DNA of 64,000 nt from Haloterrigena alkaliphila (GCF_017352155.2 NZ_CP071462.1:1922001-1986000); one strand, 5' to 3'; shown: positions 8,967-17,847, counted from the stretch's first letter. Program-made: numbers and translations. Notes: generated from the sequence alone by a model not told the origin.

Positions 8967-10667
8967 ATGTCAAAGACAGGTGCGACGATCGCCGCCGAGA
9001 CGCTCGCGAGATTCACGGCTAGGGTCTACGGTCTCTGCGGCGGTCACATCCAACCGATATGGGACGAGATAGGAGACACGGATTCTTCTATAATCGACAC
9101 GCGCGACGAACGCGCGGCCGTCCACGCTGCCCACGCGGACGCGGCGGTGACCGGGGAACTCGGCGTCGCGCTCGTCACTGCCGGTCCCGGTTTCACGAAC
9201 GCGATGACGGGGATCGCGAACGCATACACGTCCGGTACTCCGCTGCTGATCGTCACCGGCTATCCGCCCGTCCCGCAGTTCGAGCGAGGGGCGCTTCAGG
9301 AAATTCCCCATCGTGATCTTGCGGAGGACATCACCGTTACGGATCGAACGGTCTACGAGACCGGTCGGATTCAGGAATACCTCGTCGAGGCAGCGGGTGC
9401 CGCGCTCGATAATCGCGGCCCCGCGCTCGTCGAGATCCCGACCGACGTCCTCCGAAACGAGACCGAATGGACGCGTGGCCGTCCGGATCCGACGGCGTCC
9501 CACGATATCGTCGCCCCTCGAGAGACGCTCGATGCTGCGGCGGACGCGGTGCGGGATGCCGATCGGCCGGTCGCGATACTCGGACGGGGCGCCCGCGATG
9601 CGGCGGCGGAGATCCGTTCGTTCGTCGAAGAGACGCGGCTGCCGGTTCTCACGACGGCAGGGAGCAAGGGGGTCGTCCCGGAGACGAACGACTACTGTGT
9701 CCCGGGTGCGCGCGGCGACGCGATGGGGCGAGCGGACCTCTTCCTGATCCTCGGCAAGCGACTCGACTTCACGCTCGGCTACGGGAGTCCGGCCGTCTTC
9801 GACGAGACGGTCTTCGTACAGGTCGATACCGACCCGGACGCGCTGCGACGTAATCGAACGCCGGACGTTTCCGTTCGGAGCTCCGTTTCGTCCGCCGTCG
9901 CCGCGCTCCGGGACCGACTCGAGGGGCCCATCGGAACGGGCGAGTGGGTCGACGACCTCCGGGAGGGTCACACGAGTCGAGCGACGCGCATGGCCGAGCA
10001 GAAGACCGGCGACGAAACGCCGATTCATCCCTACCGGGTCTGCGGTGCGATCGAACGGGCGATCGACGACGACGCGATTGTGATCTGTGACGGCGGCGAT
10101 GCTCTCTCGTTCGGCCGGATAGCGATACCGACGGCGAATCCGCGCGGCTACCTCGATCCTGGACCGCTCGGCTGTCTCGGCGTCGGACTTCCGTTTGCCA
10201 TCGGCGCGTCCCTCGCCCAACCGGAGGCGGACGTCGTCTGCTTCACTGGTGACGGCTCGCTCGGGTTCAATCTGGCGGACATCGAAACTGCGGTGCGCGA
10301 GCAAGCGGACGTTACGGTCGTCGTCGCGAACAACGCCGCGTGGAACATCGAGCGGTACGACCAACTGGAGAACTACGGCAGGGAGATCGGGAGCGAACTC
10401 ACCGAAATCGCGTTCGACGAGATTGCGACCGCTATGGGTGCCGAGGGGATCTCCGTATCGGACTCGGCGGCGCTCGACGACGCCGTCGAGCGCGCCGTCG
10501 TGACGGACGGTCCCGTCGTCGTCGACGTCCCGGTCGACCCCGATGCCGTGAGCCCGGACGCAGCGAACGGGCTGGCCCGCGTTCCGGATTACCAGCCCCT
10601 CGACGCGTGGGACGATCTGGAACGGGAGTTCCGACACGGATCAACTGACGGAAGTATCGAAGAATGA
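8967..10667 (+). CDS. Thiamine-diphosphate enzyme, probable 2-hydroxyacyl-CoA lyase (acetone/formyl-CoA ligating or 2-hydroxyisobutyryl-CoA cleaving)
   Basis: A 566-residue member of the acetolactate synthase/oxalyl-CoA decarboxylase/2-hydroxyacyl-CoA lyase superfamily. Catalytic Glu48 lies in DTRDERAAVHAAHADA, and the ThDP/Mg motif runs from GDGS (428-431) to NN (455-456). No small regulatory subunit for acetolactate synthase is nearby, and Trp459-Asn-Ile-Glu462 follows the NN. An active-site Glu in this region is, as I recall, diagnostic of the actinobacterial 2-hydroxyisobutyryl-CoA lyase. That enzyme cleaves 2-hydroxyisobutyryl-CoA to acetone plus formyl-CoA, and a related enzyme is proposed to run in reverse in acetone-degrading sulfate reducers. 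The next genes (CoA ligase and the matching B12 mutase) share the presumed intermediate, which supports this call over acetolactate synthase. The exact ketone or aldehyde is not determined. Confidence 0.68.
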   Translation: MSKTGATIAAETLARFTARVYGLCGGHIQPIWDEIGDTDSSIIDTRDERAAVHAAHADAAVTGELGVALVTAGPGFTNAMTGIANAYTSGTPLLIVTGYPPVPQFERGALQEIPHRDLAEDITVTDRTVYETGRIQEYLVEAAGAALDNRGPALVEIPTDVLRNETEWTRGRPDPTASHDIVAPRETLDAAADAVRDADRPVAILGRGARDAAAEIRSFVEETRLPVLTTAGSKGVVPETNDYCVPGARGDAMGRADLFLILGKRLDFTLGYGSPAVFDETVFVQVDTDPDALRRNRTPDVSVRSSVSSAVAALRDRLEGPIGTGEWVDDLREGHTSRATRMAEQKTGDETPIHPYRVCGAIERAIDDDAIVICDGGDALSFGRIAIPTANPRGYLDPGPLGCLGVGLPFAIGASLAQPEADVVCFTGDGSLGFNLADIETAVREQADVTVVVANNAAWNIERYDQLENYGREIGSELTEIAFDEIATAMGAEGISVSDSAALDDAVERAVVTDGPVVVDVPVDPDAVSPDAANGLARVPDYQPLDAWDDLEREFRHGSTDGSIEE

Positions 10668-10712
10668 AATTGATTGAACGAATCGACAGAAACTCGGAAC
10701 CGACCATGCAAA

Positions 10713-10719
10713 CTTATAA
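10713..10719 (+). promoter_or_regulatory. TATA box before the acyl-CoA ligase gene
   Basis: CTTATAA at 10713-10719 lies about 25 bases before ATG 10738 and about 45 bases after the lyase stop. It suggests an internal promoter giving a leaderless or nearly leaderless ligase-mutase transcript. Confidence 0.5.
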
Positions 10720-10737
10720 CACCTGGCAACAGATACC

Positions 10738-12144
10738 ATGGTTAGGATGAATTGGCCAACTGCTGCCGGTTCGGACTCCCGTCCGGATCCAGATTCGGAG
10801 TACTGGGACGAGCGACAGGAGACTCGGCCCCCGGGCGAGCGCCGGGACGAGATCATCGAAAAAATAGGCGAACAGGTCCGGTACGCGTACGACAACAGCG
10901 AATTCTACCGCGAGTTCTACTCGGACGTCGACGTCGACCCGCGAAACATCACGTCGTTCGAGGAGTTCGAACAGTTACCGATTCTGAGCTCCGACGACAT
11001 CAAACAGGAGCAGAAGGAGCACCCGCCGTTCGGTCGCTTTCTTTGCATCGACGAGGAGGACATCGCTCGTATCTACGGGACGTCGGGAACGACCGGTCGG
11101 CCCAAGGTGTTCGGAATCGGTCAGGACGATTGGGACCGGATCGGCGAGTGGCACGCACAGATCCTCTGGAGCGTCGGCCTTCGCCCGGACGATCGGGTCA
11201 TCATTACGAGTCCATTCATCCAGTATCTCGGCTCCTGGGGAGCGCTCGCCGGCGTCGATCATTTGGGATGCACGACGTTCCCGTTCGGCGCCGGGATGGA
11301 GGGTCAGACCGAGCAGGCCGTCGAGTGGATCGCCGACCTGCAACCGGACGCCCTCTACGGGACGCCCTCGTACGCGCTCTACCTAGGTGAGACGGCAGAG
11401 GAGAGGGGGCACGATCCGGCCGAAGACTTCGACTTCAAGGTGATGTTCTTCTCGGGCGAACCGGGTGCCAGCGTCCCGTCGACTCGCCGACAGATCGAGA
11501 CGATGTTCGACTGTGAGGTCGTCGATCAGGGGAGCATGGCCGAGATGACGCCGTGGATGTCGAACTCCGGCTGTCGGCACTTGGAAAACGGCATGCACGT
11601 CTGGAACGATATCGTCTACACGGAACTCCTCGACCCTGATACGGAGGAGTCGCTGGAGTACGGGGCGGAAGGCGTCCCGACGTACACGCACCTCGAGCGA
11701 ACTTCTCAGCCGATGATTCGCTACTGGAGCGGCGACATCACGACGTGGGAGCGCCACGACGAGACCGACTGCGAATGTGGTCGCACGTACCCCACGCTCC
11801 CGAAAGGTATATACGGACGCGCGGACGATATGTTAGTTATCCGTGGGAAAAACATCTTCCCGTCGCAGATTGAAGACCAGCTACACGCCCTCGACGACTA
11901 CGGTGACGAGTTCCGGATTGTCGTCGAACGGGAGGGAGCGCTCGACTCCCTCCAGCTCGTTGTCGAGGTCGCGGACGACGCTGAGACGGGTCCGGACGAG
12001 TTCCACGATCTCGTCAGGCAGGAGATCAAGTCGGAAGTCGGCGTGACACCGGACGTCACTGTCGTCAAACAGGGTGAGTTGGACCGAACGCAGTTCAAGG
12101 CGGATCGTGTGAAAGACAAACGCGAACTCGCCATCGATGTCTAA
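10738..12144 (+). CDS. AMP-forming acyl-CoA ligase, phenylacetate-CoA-ligase-like; probable 2-hydroxyisobutyrate-CoA ligase
   Basis: A 468-residue ATP-dependent acyl-CoA ligase of the PaaK branch. The P-loop IYGTSGTTGRPK is at 112-123, FFSGEPGASVPSTRR occupies the adenylate-binding position, and the C-terminal lid carries YGRADDMLVIRGKNIFP and a lysine near RTQFKADR. The 2-hydroxyisobutyrate-CoA ligase of Aquincola belongs to this branch and is encoded beside the mutase, as here. The gene ends 17 bases before hcmA. By context it would activate 2-hydroxyisobutyrate or a related 2-hydroxy acid for the mutase or the lyase. Phenylacetate as substrate is unlikely because no phenylacetyl-CoA epoxidase genes are present. 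ATG 10747 is an alternative start. Confidence 0.75.
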   Translation: MVRMNWPTAAGSDSRPDPDSEYWDERQETRPPGERRDEIIEKIGEQVRYAYDNSEFYREFYSDVDVDPRNITSFEEFEQLPILSSDDIKQEQKEHPPFGRFLCIDEEDIARIYGTSGTTGRPKVFGIGQDDWDRIGEWHAQILWSVGLRPDDRVIITSPFIQYLGSWGALAGVDHLGCTTFPFGAGMEGQTEQAVEWIADLQPDALYGTPSYALYLGETAEERGHDPAEDFDFKVMFFSGEPGASVPSTRRQIETMFDCEVVDQGSMAEMTPWMSNSGCRHLENGMHVWNDIVYTELLDPDTEESLEYGAEGVPTYTHLERTSQPMIRYWSGDITTWERHDETDCECGRTYPTLPKGIYGRADDMLVIRGKNIFPSQIEDQLHALDDYGDEFRIVVEREGALDSLQLVVEVADDAETGPDEFHDLVRQEIKSEVGVTPDVTVVKQGELDRTQFKADRVKDKRELAIDV

Positions 12145-12161
12145 CGAATGGAGAACAAAGA

Positions 12162-13952
12162 ATGAGTTCAGAAACAGACGAGAAAGCTGATCCGCGGATT
12201 CCAGACGAACCGGAAGGGATGTACAATCCCGACGAAATGAGCGATGACCCCCTGTTCGACGAAGAGCGATTGCGGGAGTTCCTCGAAGCGAAGGGCGACT
12301 GGGAGGAGGGGACCCTCGGGGAGTGGCTTGAGGGCCACCCCGAGCGAAAGGAGACGTTCGAAACATTGTCGGGGTACGAACGCGAACGGCTGTACACGCC
12401 CGAAGATGTCGAGGACCTCGATTACGAGGATGACCTCGGCTTCCCGGGAGAGCCGCCGTTCACTCGCGGACCCTACCCCACGATGTATCGGGGACGCCAC
12501 TGGACGCACCGACAGATCGCGGGCTTCGAGACGGCGGAGGAGACGAACGAACGGTACAAGTACCTACTCGATCAGGGCCAGACGGGGCTGTCGACCGACT
12601 TCGATCACCCGACTCTGACGGGGTACGATTCCGACGACGAACATTCCGAGGGCGAAGTGGGCCGCATCGGCGTCGCGATCGACACACTCGACGACTTCGA
12701 AGACCTCTTCGAGGACATCCCCCTCGACGAGGTATCGTCGAGCATGACGATCAACTCGCCCGCGCCGATCCTGCTGGCATTCTACGTCGCGTTGGCTGAC
12801 CAGCGCGGCGTCGACCGGGAGAAGCTGCGCGGGACGATTCAGAACTCCATCTTCAAGGAGTTCATTGCCCAGAAGACCTACGCGCTTCCGCCGCGACCGA
12901 ACATCAAGCTCGTCGAGGATGTCATCGAGTACTGTACAGAGGAGGTTCCGAACTGGTACTGGGCGAACGTTAGTGGATACCACACCAGAGAAGCCGGCGG
13001 GACCGCCGCGCAGGAGGCGGCGTTCACCATCGGCGCGGGGATGGGCTACATCGAGTCCGGCATCAAGCGAGGACTCGATCCTGACGAATTCGCTCCCCGG
13101 ATGTCCTTCTTCTACGTCTCTCAGACTGATTTCTTCGAGGAAATCGCGAAGTTCCGGGCTGTTCGGCGCATCTGGGCGCGCATCATGAAGGACCGTTACG
13201 GCGCGGAGTCCGACGCCGCGCGCCGGATGCGCTATCACGTCCAGACGGCCGGCGAAAGCCTCACCGCAAAGCAGCCGATGGTCAACATCGCCCGCACGAC
13301 CATTCAGGCGCTCGCCGCGGTGCTGGGCGGTTGTCAGTCGCTGCACACGAACGGGTACGACGAGGCGCTGTCCATTCCGAGCGAAGACGCGATGCGCATC
13401 GCCCTGCGCACGCAACAGGTCATCGCACACGAGTCAGGCGTCACTGATACGATCGATCCCCTCGGCGGCAGCTACTACGTCGAGAAAGCCACCGATGAGA
13501 TGGAAGAGCGCATCCTCGAGTACCTCGCCGAGATCGAGGAGATGGGCGAGGGCAGCATGAGAGAGGGGATGCTGCGAGGGATCGAAAACGGCTACTTCGA
13601 GCAGGAGATCGTCGACTCCTCATACAAATGGGAGAAGCGTAAGGCCGGGGGCGACCTGAAGAAGGTCGGCGTCAACTGCTATACGGAAGGCGGTGAGGAC
13701 ACGGAGATCGAACTCTTCCAAGCGAACCCGGAGACTGAGGAGCGTCAGAAGGAACGGTTGAACCGAGTGAAAAAAGAGCGAGACGACGAACTCGTTGAGA
13801 AGCGAATCGACGCCCTCCGCGAGGCCGTCGAAAACGACGAAAACATCATGCCCTATCTCGTCGACGCCGCGAAGGCGTACGCCACCGAGGGCGAGATGAT
13901 GGGTGTGCTGCGCGAGAAGTACGGGACGTACGAAGATCCAGGAGTGTTCTAA
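12162..13952 (+). CDS. hcmA: 2-hydroxyisobutyryl-CoA mutase, large (substrate-binding) subunit
   Basis: A 596-residue B12-dependent acyl-CoA mutase alpha subunit: FTRGPYPTMYRGRHW, then RQIAGF, GYDSD, SGYHTREAGG and a full TIM barrel with no fused B12 domain. In methylmalonyl-CoA mutase the RQxAGF motif carries Tyr (Tyr89 in Propionibacterium) and the LSVAFD motif carries Ala. Here these are Ile119 and Asp146, 27 residues apart, matching Ile90 and Asp117 that define 2-hydroxyisobutyryl-CoA mutase. The reaction interconverts 2-hydroxyisobutyryl-CoA and 3-hydroxybutyryl-CoA with adenosylcobalamin. The B12 subunit follows 1 base after the stop. The N-terminal extension of about 30 residues compared with bacterial HcmA is acidic, as expected for a halophile. 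A true methylmalonyl-CoA mutase is the alternative I rejected on these residues. Confidence 0.85.
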   Translation: MSSETDEKADPRIPDEPEGMYNPDEMSDDPLFDEERLREFLEAKGDWEEGTLGEWLEGHPERKETFETLSGYERERLYTPEDVEDLDYEDDLGFPGEPPFTRGPYPTMYRGRHWTHRQIAGFETAEETNERYKYLLDQGQTGLSTDFDHPTLTGYDSDDEHSEGEVGRIGVAIDTLDDFEDLFEDIPLDEVSSSMTINSPAPILLAFYVALADQRGVDREKLRGTIQNSIFKEFIAQKTYALPPRPNIKLVEDVIEYCTEEVPNWYWANVSGYHTREAGGTAAQEAAFTIGAGMGYIESGIKRGLDPDEFAPRMSFFYVSQTDFFEEIAKFRAVRRIWARIMKDRYGAESDAARRMRYHVQTAGESLTAKQPMVNIARTTIQALAAVLGGCQSLHTNGYDEALSIPSEDAMRIALRTQQVIAHESGVTDTIDPLGGSYYVEKATDEMEERILEYLAEIEEMGEGSMREGMLRGIENGYFEQEIVDSSYKWEKRKAGGDLKKVGVNCYTEGGEDTEIELFQANPETEERQKERLNRVKKERDDELVEKRIDALREAVENDENIMPYLVDAAKAYATEGEMMGVLREKYGTYEDPGVF

Positions 13953-13953
13953 C

Positions 13954-14373
13954 ATGGCAGCAACAGATTCCACCGGAACGGAGCGCACAGTTCGCGTACT
14001 GATCGGCAAACCTGGCCTCGACGGCCACGACAGAGGCGCGAAGGTCGTGGCTCGCGCCTGTCGTGACGCGGGCTTTGAGGTCATCTACTCCGGTCTCCGC
14101 CAGTCGCCAGAGGCGATCGTTCAGACGGCGGTGCAGGAGGACGTCGACGTCTTGGGGTTGAGCATCCTGAGTGGCGCTCACGATACGCTCGTTCCGAAGA
14201 TCATCGACCTCCTAGAGGAAAAAGGGATGACGGACGTCCTGGTCCTCGTCGGCGGTACCATTCCCGAGGACGATCAGGAAGAACTCCTCGAGCAGGGCGT
14301 GGATCGGGTGTTCGGTCCAGACACCGATATTAACAACATCGTCGAGTACGTCGATCGGGAGGTAGAGACATGA
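13954..14373 (+). CDS. hcmB: Acyl-CoA mutase small subunit, cobalamin-binding
   Basis: A 139-residue stand-alone B12-binding domain. DGHDRG (23-28) supplies His25 as lower axial ligand of cobalamin; SILSG and VLVGGTIP are the other loops that cradle the nucleotide tail. It is the partner of the large subunit encoded 1 base upstream, as in bacterial HcmAB. Start chosen at ATG 13954 right after the hcmA stop; upstream in-frame codons lie inside hcmA. The isolated small subunit resembles that of archaeal methylmalonyl-CoA mutase, so identity rests on the large subunit. Confidence 0.88.
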   Translation: MAATDSTGTERTVRVLIGKPGLDGHDRGAKVVARACRDAGFEVIYSGLRQSPEAIVQTAVQEDVDVLGLSILSGAHDTLVPKIIDLLEEKGMTDVLVLVGGTIPEDDQEELLEQGVDRVFGPDTDINNIVEYVDREVET

Positions 14374-14395
14374 GCGCGCGCCATCCCGAGATACC

Positions 14396-15427
14396 ATGAG
14401 CGGGACCGACCTCGCCGTCCAGGATCTGAACGGCGACCTGCATTCGCTGGTCGAGGGCGTCCTCGACGGGAACCAGCTCTCGCTATCACGGCTCATATCG
14501 CGGATCGAAAACGGCGCACCGGGGTACCAAGACGCGGTAAAGGTGCTCCACGAACACGCGACCGGAACCCGTACCATCGGTATCACCGGACAACCGGGGT
14601 CGGGGAAGTCGACCCTCGTCGACAAACTGGTCGACAAACTGCGCGAACAGGGTCTGACCGTCGGTGTGATCGCGGTCGATCCGTCGTCGCCGTACTCCGG
14701 CGGCAGCGTCCTTGGCGACCGCGTCCGCCAGACGTCGCGCAACGAGGATCCAAACGTGTTCTTCAGATCGATGAGCGCCCGGGGACACGTCGGTGGGCTG
14801 GCGGCCGCGACGTTCGACGTCGTTCACGCGATGGACGCGTTCGGCAAGGACGTTATCCTTATCGAGACCGTCGGCGCCGGACAGAACGAAGTGGAGATCG
14901 TCCGGGCTGCGGACACCGTCTGCGTCGTCGCGATTCCGGGCGCGGGCGACGACGTGCAGGCGAACAAGGCCGGTATCCTCGAGATCGCCGACGTCTTCGC
15001 CGTCAACAAGGCTGATCTCGACGGCGCGACGGCGACGGCTCAGGAACTCCAGCAGATGATTCGCATCGGACAGGACCTCGAGCGGAGCGACGCTGGCGAC
15101 CCGGCGGACGATCCCGATACCTGGGTTCCGCGTGTCGAGTTGACCGTCGCGACAAAGGGAGAGGGGGTCGATGATCTCGTCGACGCGTTCGATGACCACT
15201 ACGCGTTCCTCGAGGAGAGCGGCGAACTCGCCGAAACGCGAGCCAGACGGTTCGAACAGGAGGTGCGAACCCATCTGGGTAACGAGCTCGACCACCTGGC
15301 CGACGATGTCGTTGAAGCGCGTCGCGACTTGCTCACTGAGGATTCGAGCGTCGACCCCTATACCACATCGGAGGAACTCGTCGTGCCGTTCCGGAGAGCC
15401 GTCGAGGAGTACTTACGCGATGACTGA
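14396..15427 (+). CDS. meaB: MeaB/ArgK-type G-protein chaperone of the B12 mutase
   Basis: A 343-residue GTPase. The Walker A motif GITGQPGSGKS is at 62-72; VDPSSPYSGGSVLGDR, ETVGAGQNEVEI and VNKADL are the family's switch and base-specificity motifs. MeaB proteins gate cofactor loading and protect or reactivate adenosylcobalamin mutases using GTP. Position directly after hcmAB shows it serves this mutase (MeaH type). It overlaps the next gene by 8 bases. Confidence 0.9.
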   Translation: MSGTDLAVQDLNGDLHSLVEGVLDGNQLSLSRLISRIENGAPGYQDAVKVLHEHATGTRTIGITGQPGSGKSTLVDKLVDKLREQGLTVGVIAVDPSSPYSGGSVLGDRVRQTSRNEDPNVFFRSMSARGHVGGLAAATFDVVHAMDAFGKDVILIETVGAGQNEVEIVRAADTVCVVAIPGAGDDVQANKAGILEIADVFAVNKADLDGATATAQELQQMIRIGQDLERSDAGDPADDPDTWVPRVELTVATKGEGVDDLVDAFDDHYAFLEESGELAETRARRFEQEVRTHLGNELDHLADDVVEARRDLLTEDSSVDPYTTSEELVVPFRRAVEEYLRDD

Positions 15428-16520
15428 CTGGACAGCGATCGACGATCCGGTCAAGCGCCTTCACGGGTTTGTGAGCGGTTTCCATGCAACGTTTTACACG
15501 TACATCGGAATCGAGTGCGGGCTGTTCGAAGCGCTCGTCGAGCCCCGAACCCCCGACGAACTCGCTTCGAGACTCGACCTCCACGAAGCGTACGTACGTC
15601 GGTTCTGCGAGGTGGGCTTGCGATGGGGCCTCCTCGAGGTCGAACCGGACGAGGGCATCGATCAATCGAACAGGGAAGCCGCGGAAAGACCCGGAGACCG
15701 AGACCGCTATGCGTTCCGCCTCTGCGAGCCGTTCGTTCGGCCGTTAGCGGATCCCGACGACGCCCAGTATATGGGCAATCTCTTCCGGTTCGCGGCCGTC
15801 CATCTGAACGAGGATTACGGGAACTATCCCCGATATTTCCGTACCGGTGAGACGAGACCGTTCGTCGATCGCGGTCCTGCGTTCACGGACGTCATCGAGG
15901 GGACGACCCGCGGACTCCAGACGATCTTCGTCGAGAAGTTGATTCCCGAGTCGCTTCCGGCGTTCGACGCCCAGCTGGCGCGAGGCGGTCGCCTTCTCGA
16001 TGTCGGCTGCGGAACGGGCCACTTGGCGTGTCGGCTCTGTGACCAGTACTCAGACCTCACCGTAACCGGCGTCGATCTAGACGAGGACGCCGTCGACCGC
16101 GCACGGGAGCGCGCCATCGACGCGGGCGTAAGCGATCGGACGACCTTTCGCGTCCGGGACGCGACGACGGCCGCAGCGGAGGGAACGTCTCCGTTCGATG
16201 CGGCAGTCCTCTTCATGAGTCAACATGAGATCGACGAGGACGCCCGAGAGGAACTCTTCGAGGTCCTCGACGAAGCGCTCGCTGACGACGGCGTCGTCGC
16301 GGTCTTCGACGAGGTGTACCCTGCGCACCCGTCGGCGTTCGACCGATCGCCGTTTGCTACCGGCGTCGAGACGCAGTGGTCAGAACTCGCGTGGGGAAAC
16401 GTCGTCCCGACGGTTTCCGAACAGCGGGACCTACTCGCTTCCGCTGGGCGGACGGAACGCTCCCGGACTACCTTTGCGGATCGGTTCGTCGTGTACGAGG
16501 GCGTGGTCGACAATGACTGA
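15420..16520 (+). CDS. SAM-dependent methyltransferase with N-terminal winged-helix dimerisation domain
   Basis: A 366-residue class I methyltransferase. Residues about 1-100 look like the dimerisation/winged-helix module of O-methyltransferases (GLFEALVEPRTPDELASRL). The SAM-binding motif I LLDVGCGTGHLA lies near 192-203, then VTGVDLDEDAVDRAR. ATG 15420 lies within the end of meaB, and its own end overlaps the next gene, so it is co-translated with the mutase operon. Its substrate is unknown. It might methylate a pathway acid or repair a by-product, but nothing in the sequence decides this. Confidence 0.8.
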   Translation: MTDWTAIDDPVKRLHGFVSGFHATFYTYIGIECGLFEALVEPRTPDELASRLDLHEAYVRRFCEVGLRWGLLEVEPDEGIDQSNREAAERPGDRDRYAFRLCEPFVRPLADPDDAQYMGNLFRFAAVHLNEDYGNYPRYFRTGETRPFVDRGPAFTDVIEGTTRGLQTIFVEKLIPESLPAFDAQLARGGRLLDVGCGTGHLACRLCDQYSDLTVTGVDLDEDAVDRARERAIDAGVSDRTTFRVRDATTAAAEGTSPFDAAVLFMSQHEIDEDAREELFEVLDEALADDGVVAVFDEVYPAHPSAFDRSPFATGVETQWSELAWGNVVPTVSEQRDLLASAGRTERSRTTFADRFVVYEGVVDND

Positions 16521-17781
16521 TGAATCTCCCCCGTCGTACGACCGAACGGTCGCCCACGAGCGAGACGTCTCCAGGTACCGTCATTCCTACCCGCAGTTCG
16601 ATTACGAGGAACGGATCGACGACCTCGCTCAAAGGCTCGAAACGAGTGAGGCCGACGCGGCGGTACTGCCGAATTACGTCGACCTCACCTACTACACGGG
16701 AAGCGGTCAGCCGGCGAACCTCTACGTTCCCGTCGGGGACGGCCGAAGCGCCAGACTCTTCGTCCGCCGAGCGATGGCCTTTGCGAGACAGGAGGTCGAA
16801 TTGCCCGACCGGTACCTCGAACGGGGCGGACTCTCTGCGCTCGCGGAATACGCAGGTGATGTCGCTACGCTGGCGGTCCCCCTCGACGCCGTTCCAGCGG
16901 CGATCACGTCGAAGCTGGCGGCTGTCCTCGACGCCGAACTCGTCGACGTTTCCGACATCGTCCTTTCACAACGAGCGACCAAAGCGGAAGGTGAAGTCGA
17001 ACTCCTGACGGAGGCGGCCGAACTCTACGAGGTTGCACACGACGCGATTCGACGACGAGCGGCGCCCGGCGTGACTGAGAAAGAGGTCGCGGGCGAAGTG
17101 ATCGGCGCACTGGTGGCGGCGGGAATGGACGATCGAATTTTCTTCCGGCGCTGGGACGCTCGCCTCCCTGCAGCGGGACTCATCGCCAGCGGCGACGTGC
17201 TCCCGCTCGTTTCGGGGCACGCGATGACCGTGACCGGAACCGGTGTCGCTCGGAGCATGCCGTGGGGCCCATCGAACCGGCCGCTGGAAAACGGGGACTT
17301 TCTGGCGGCGGACATCGCGCTGAACTGGGCCGGTTACCACGGTGACGTGGCTCGGACGTACGTAGTCGGTGATGCTACGCCGGACCAGCGCGAGTGGTTT
17401 CGCAAAGTACTCACCATCCACGAAGAAGCCAGAAACGCCGTCGAATCTGGTGTATCCGCCGAAGCGCCATATCTCGCCGCGCGCGAGTGCGCCGAGAAAC
17501 TCGGCGTCGCCGAGTGGCTGTGCGGGTACGCGGAGATGCAGGCGCCCTACATTGGGCACAGTATCGGTCTCGAAGCGGATGAAGAGCCGACGCTCGTTCA
17601 AGGTAATACGACGGAACTGCGCGAGGGCATGGTCGTCACCATAGAGCCCAAACTGATCCATCCCGACCACGGAACGGTAGTCGTCGAGGACGACTATCTC
17701 GTCACCGACTCCGGTGTGGATCGACTCTCGACGACGCCGCAGAAACTGTTCGAGATCCAGACCGGGAATAACGAATCGTAA
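16513..17781 (+). CDS. M24-family metallohydrolase (Xaa-Pro peptidase / creatinase / DddP fold)
   Basis: A 422-residue pita-bread-fold protein with N-terminal creatinase-like and C-terminal M24 domains. All five metal ligands are present: Asp267 and Asp278 (ADIALNWAGYHGDVARTY), His349 (YIGHSIG), Glu378 (TIEPKL) and Glu392 (VVVEDDY). The start ATG 16513 overlaps the methyltransferase stop. M24 proteins include prolidases but also non-peptidases such as creatinase and the DMSP lyase DddP, which yields acrylate and DMS. Placement in a catabolic operon with Pcs-type chemistry nearby makes a non-peptidase role worth testing, but peptide hydrolysis remains the default. Confidence 0.82.
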   Translation: MTDESPPSYDRTVAHERDVSRYRHSYPQFDYEERIDDLAQRLETSEADAAVLPNYVDLTYYTGSGQPANLYVPVGDGRSARLFVRRAMAFARQEVELPDRYLERGGLSALAEYAGDVATLAVPLDAVPAAITSKLAAVLDAELVDVSDIVLSQRATKAEGEVELLTEAAELYEVAHDAIRRRAAPGVTEKEVAGEVIGALVAAGMDDRIFFRRWDARLPAAGLIASGDVLPLVSGHAMTVTGTGVARSMPWGPSNRPLENGDFLAADIALNWAGYHGDVARTYVVGDATPDQREWFRKVLTIHEEARNAVESGVSAEAPYLAARECAEKLGVAEWLCGYAEMQAPYIGHSIGLEADEEPTLVQGNTTELREGMVVTIEPKLIHPDHGTVVVEDDYLVTDSGVDRLSTTPQKLFEIQTGNNES

Positions 17782-17847
17782 TTGAACTCCGACCATCCGA
17801 CGGGAACGGGTCGGCACCCGTCACCACTTCGTTCGACGATCGTGAAC

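Noticed and set aside
8970-10637. 555-codon minus-strand frame
   Set aside because: Exact antisense shadow of the ThDP enzyme, without recognisable motifs.
8967-10667. Acetolactate synthase large subunit
   Set aside because: No regulatory subunit or branched-chain biosynthesis genes nearby; the operon partners are a CoA ligase and a matching mutase; Glu462 after the NN motif fits the hydroxyacyl-CoA lyase branch better. Not fully excluded.
10738-12144. Phenylacetate-CoA ligase
   Set aside because: Similar fold, but no phenylacetate pathway genes are present, and the same family includes the 2-hydroxyisobutyrate ligase found next to hcmAB in bacteria.
12162-13952. Methylmalonyl-CoA mutase large subunit
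   Set aside because: The residues at the substrate-specificity positions are Ile119 and Asp146, as in 2-hydroxyisobutyryl-CoA mutase, and not Tyr and Ala.
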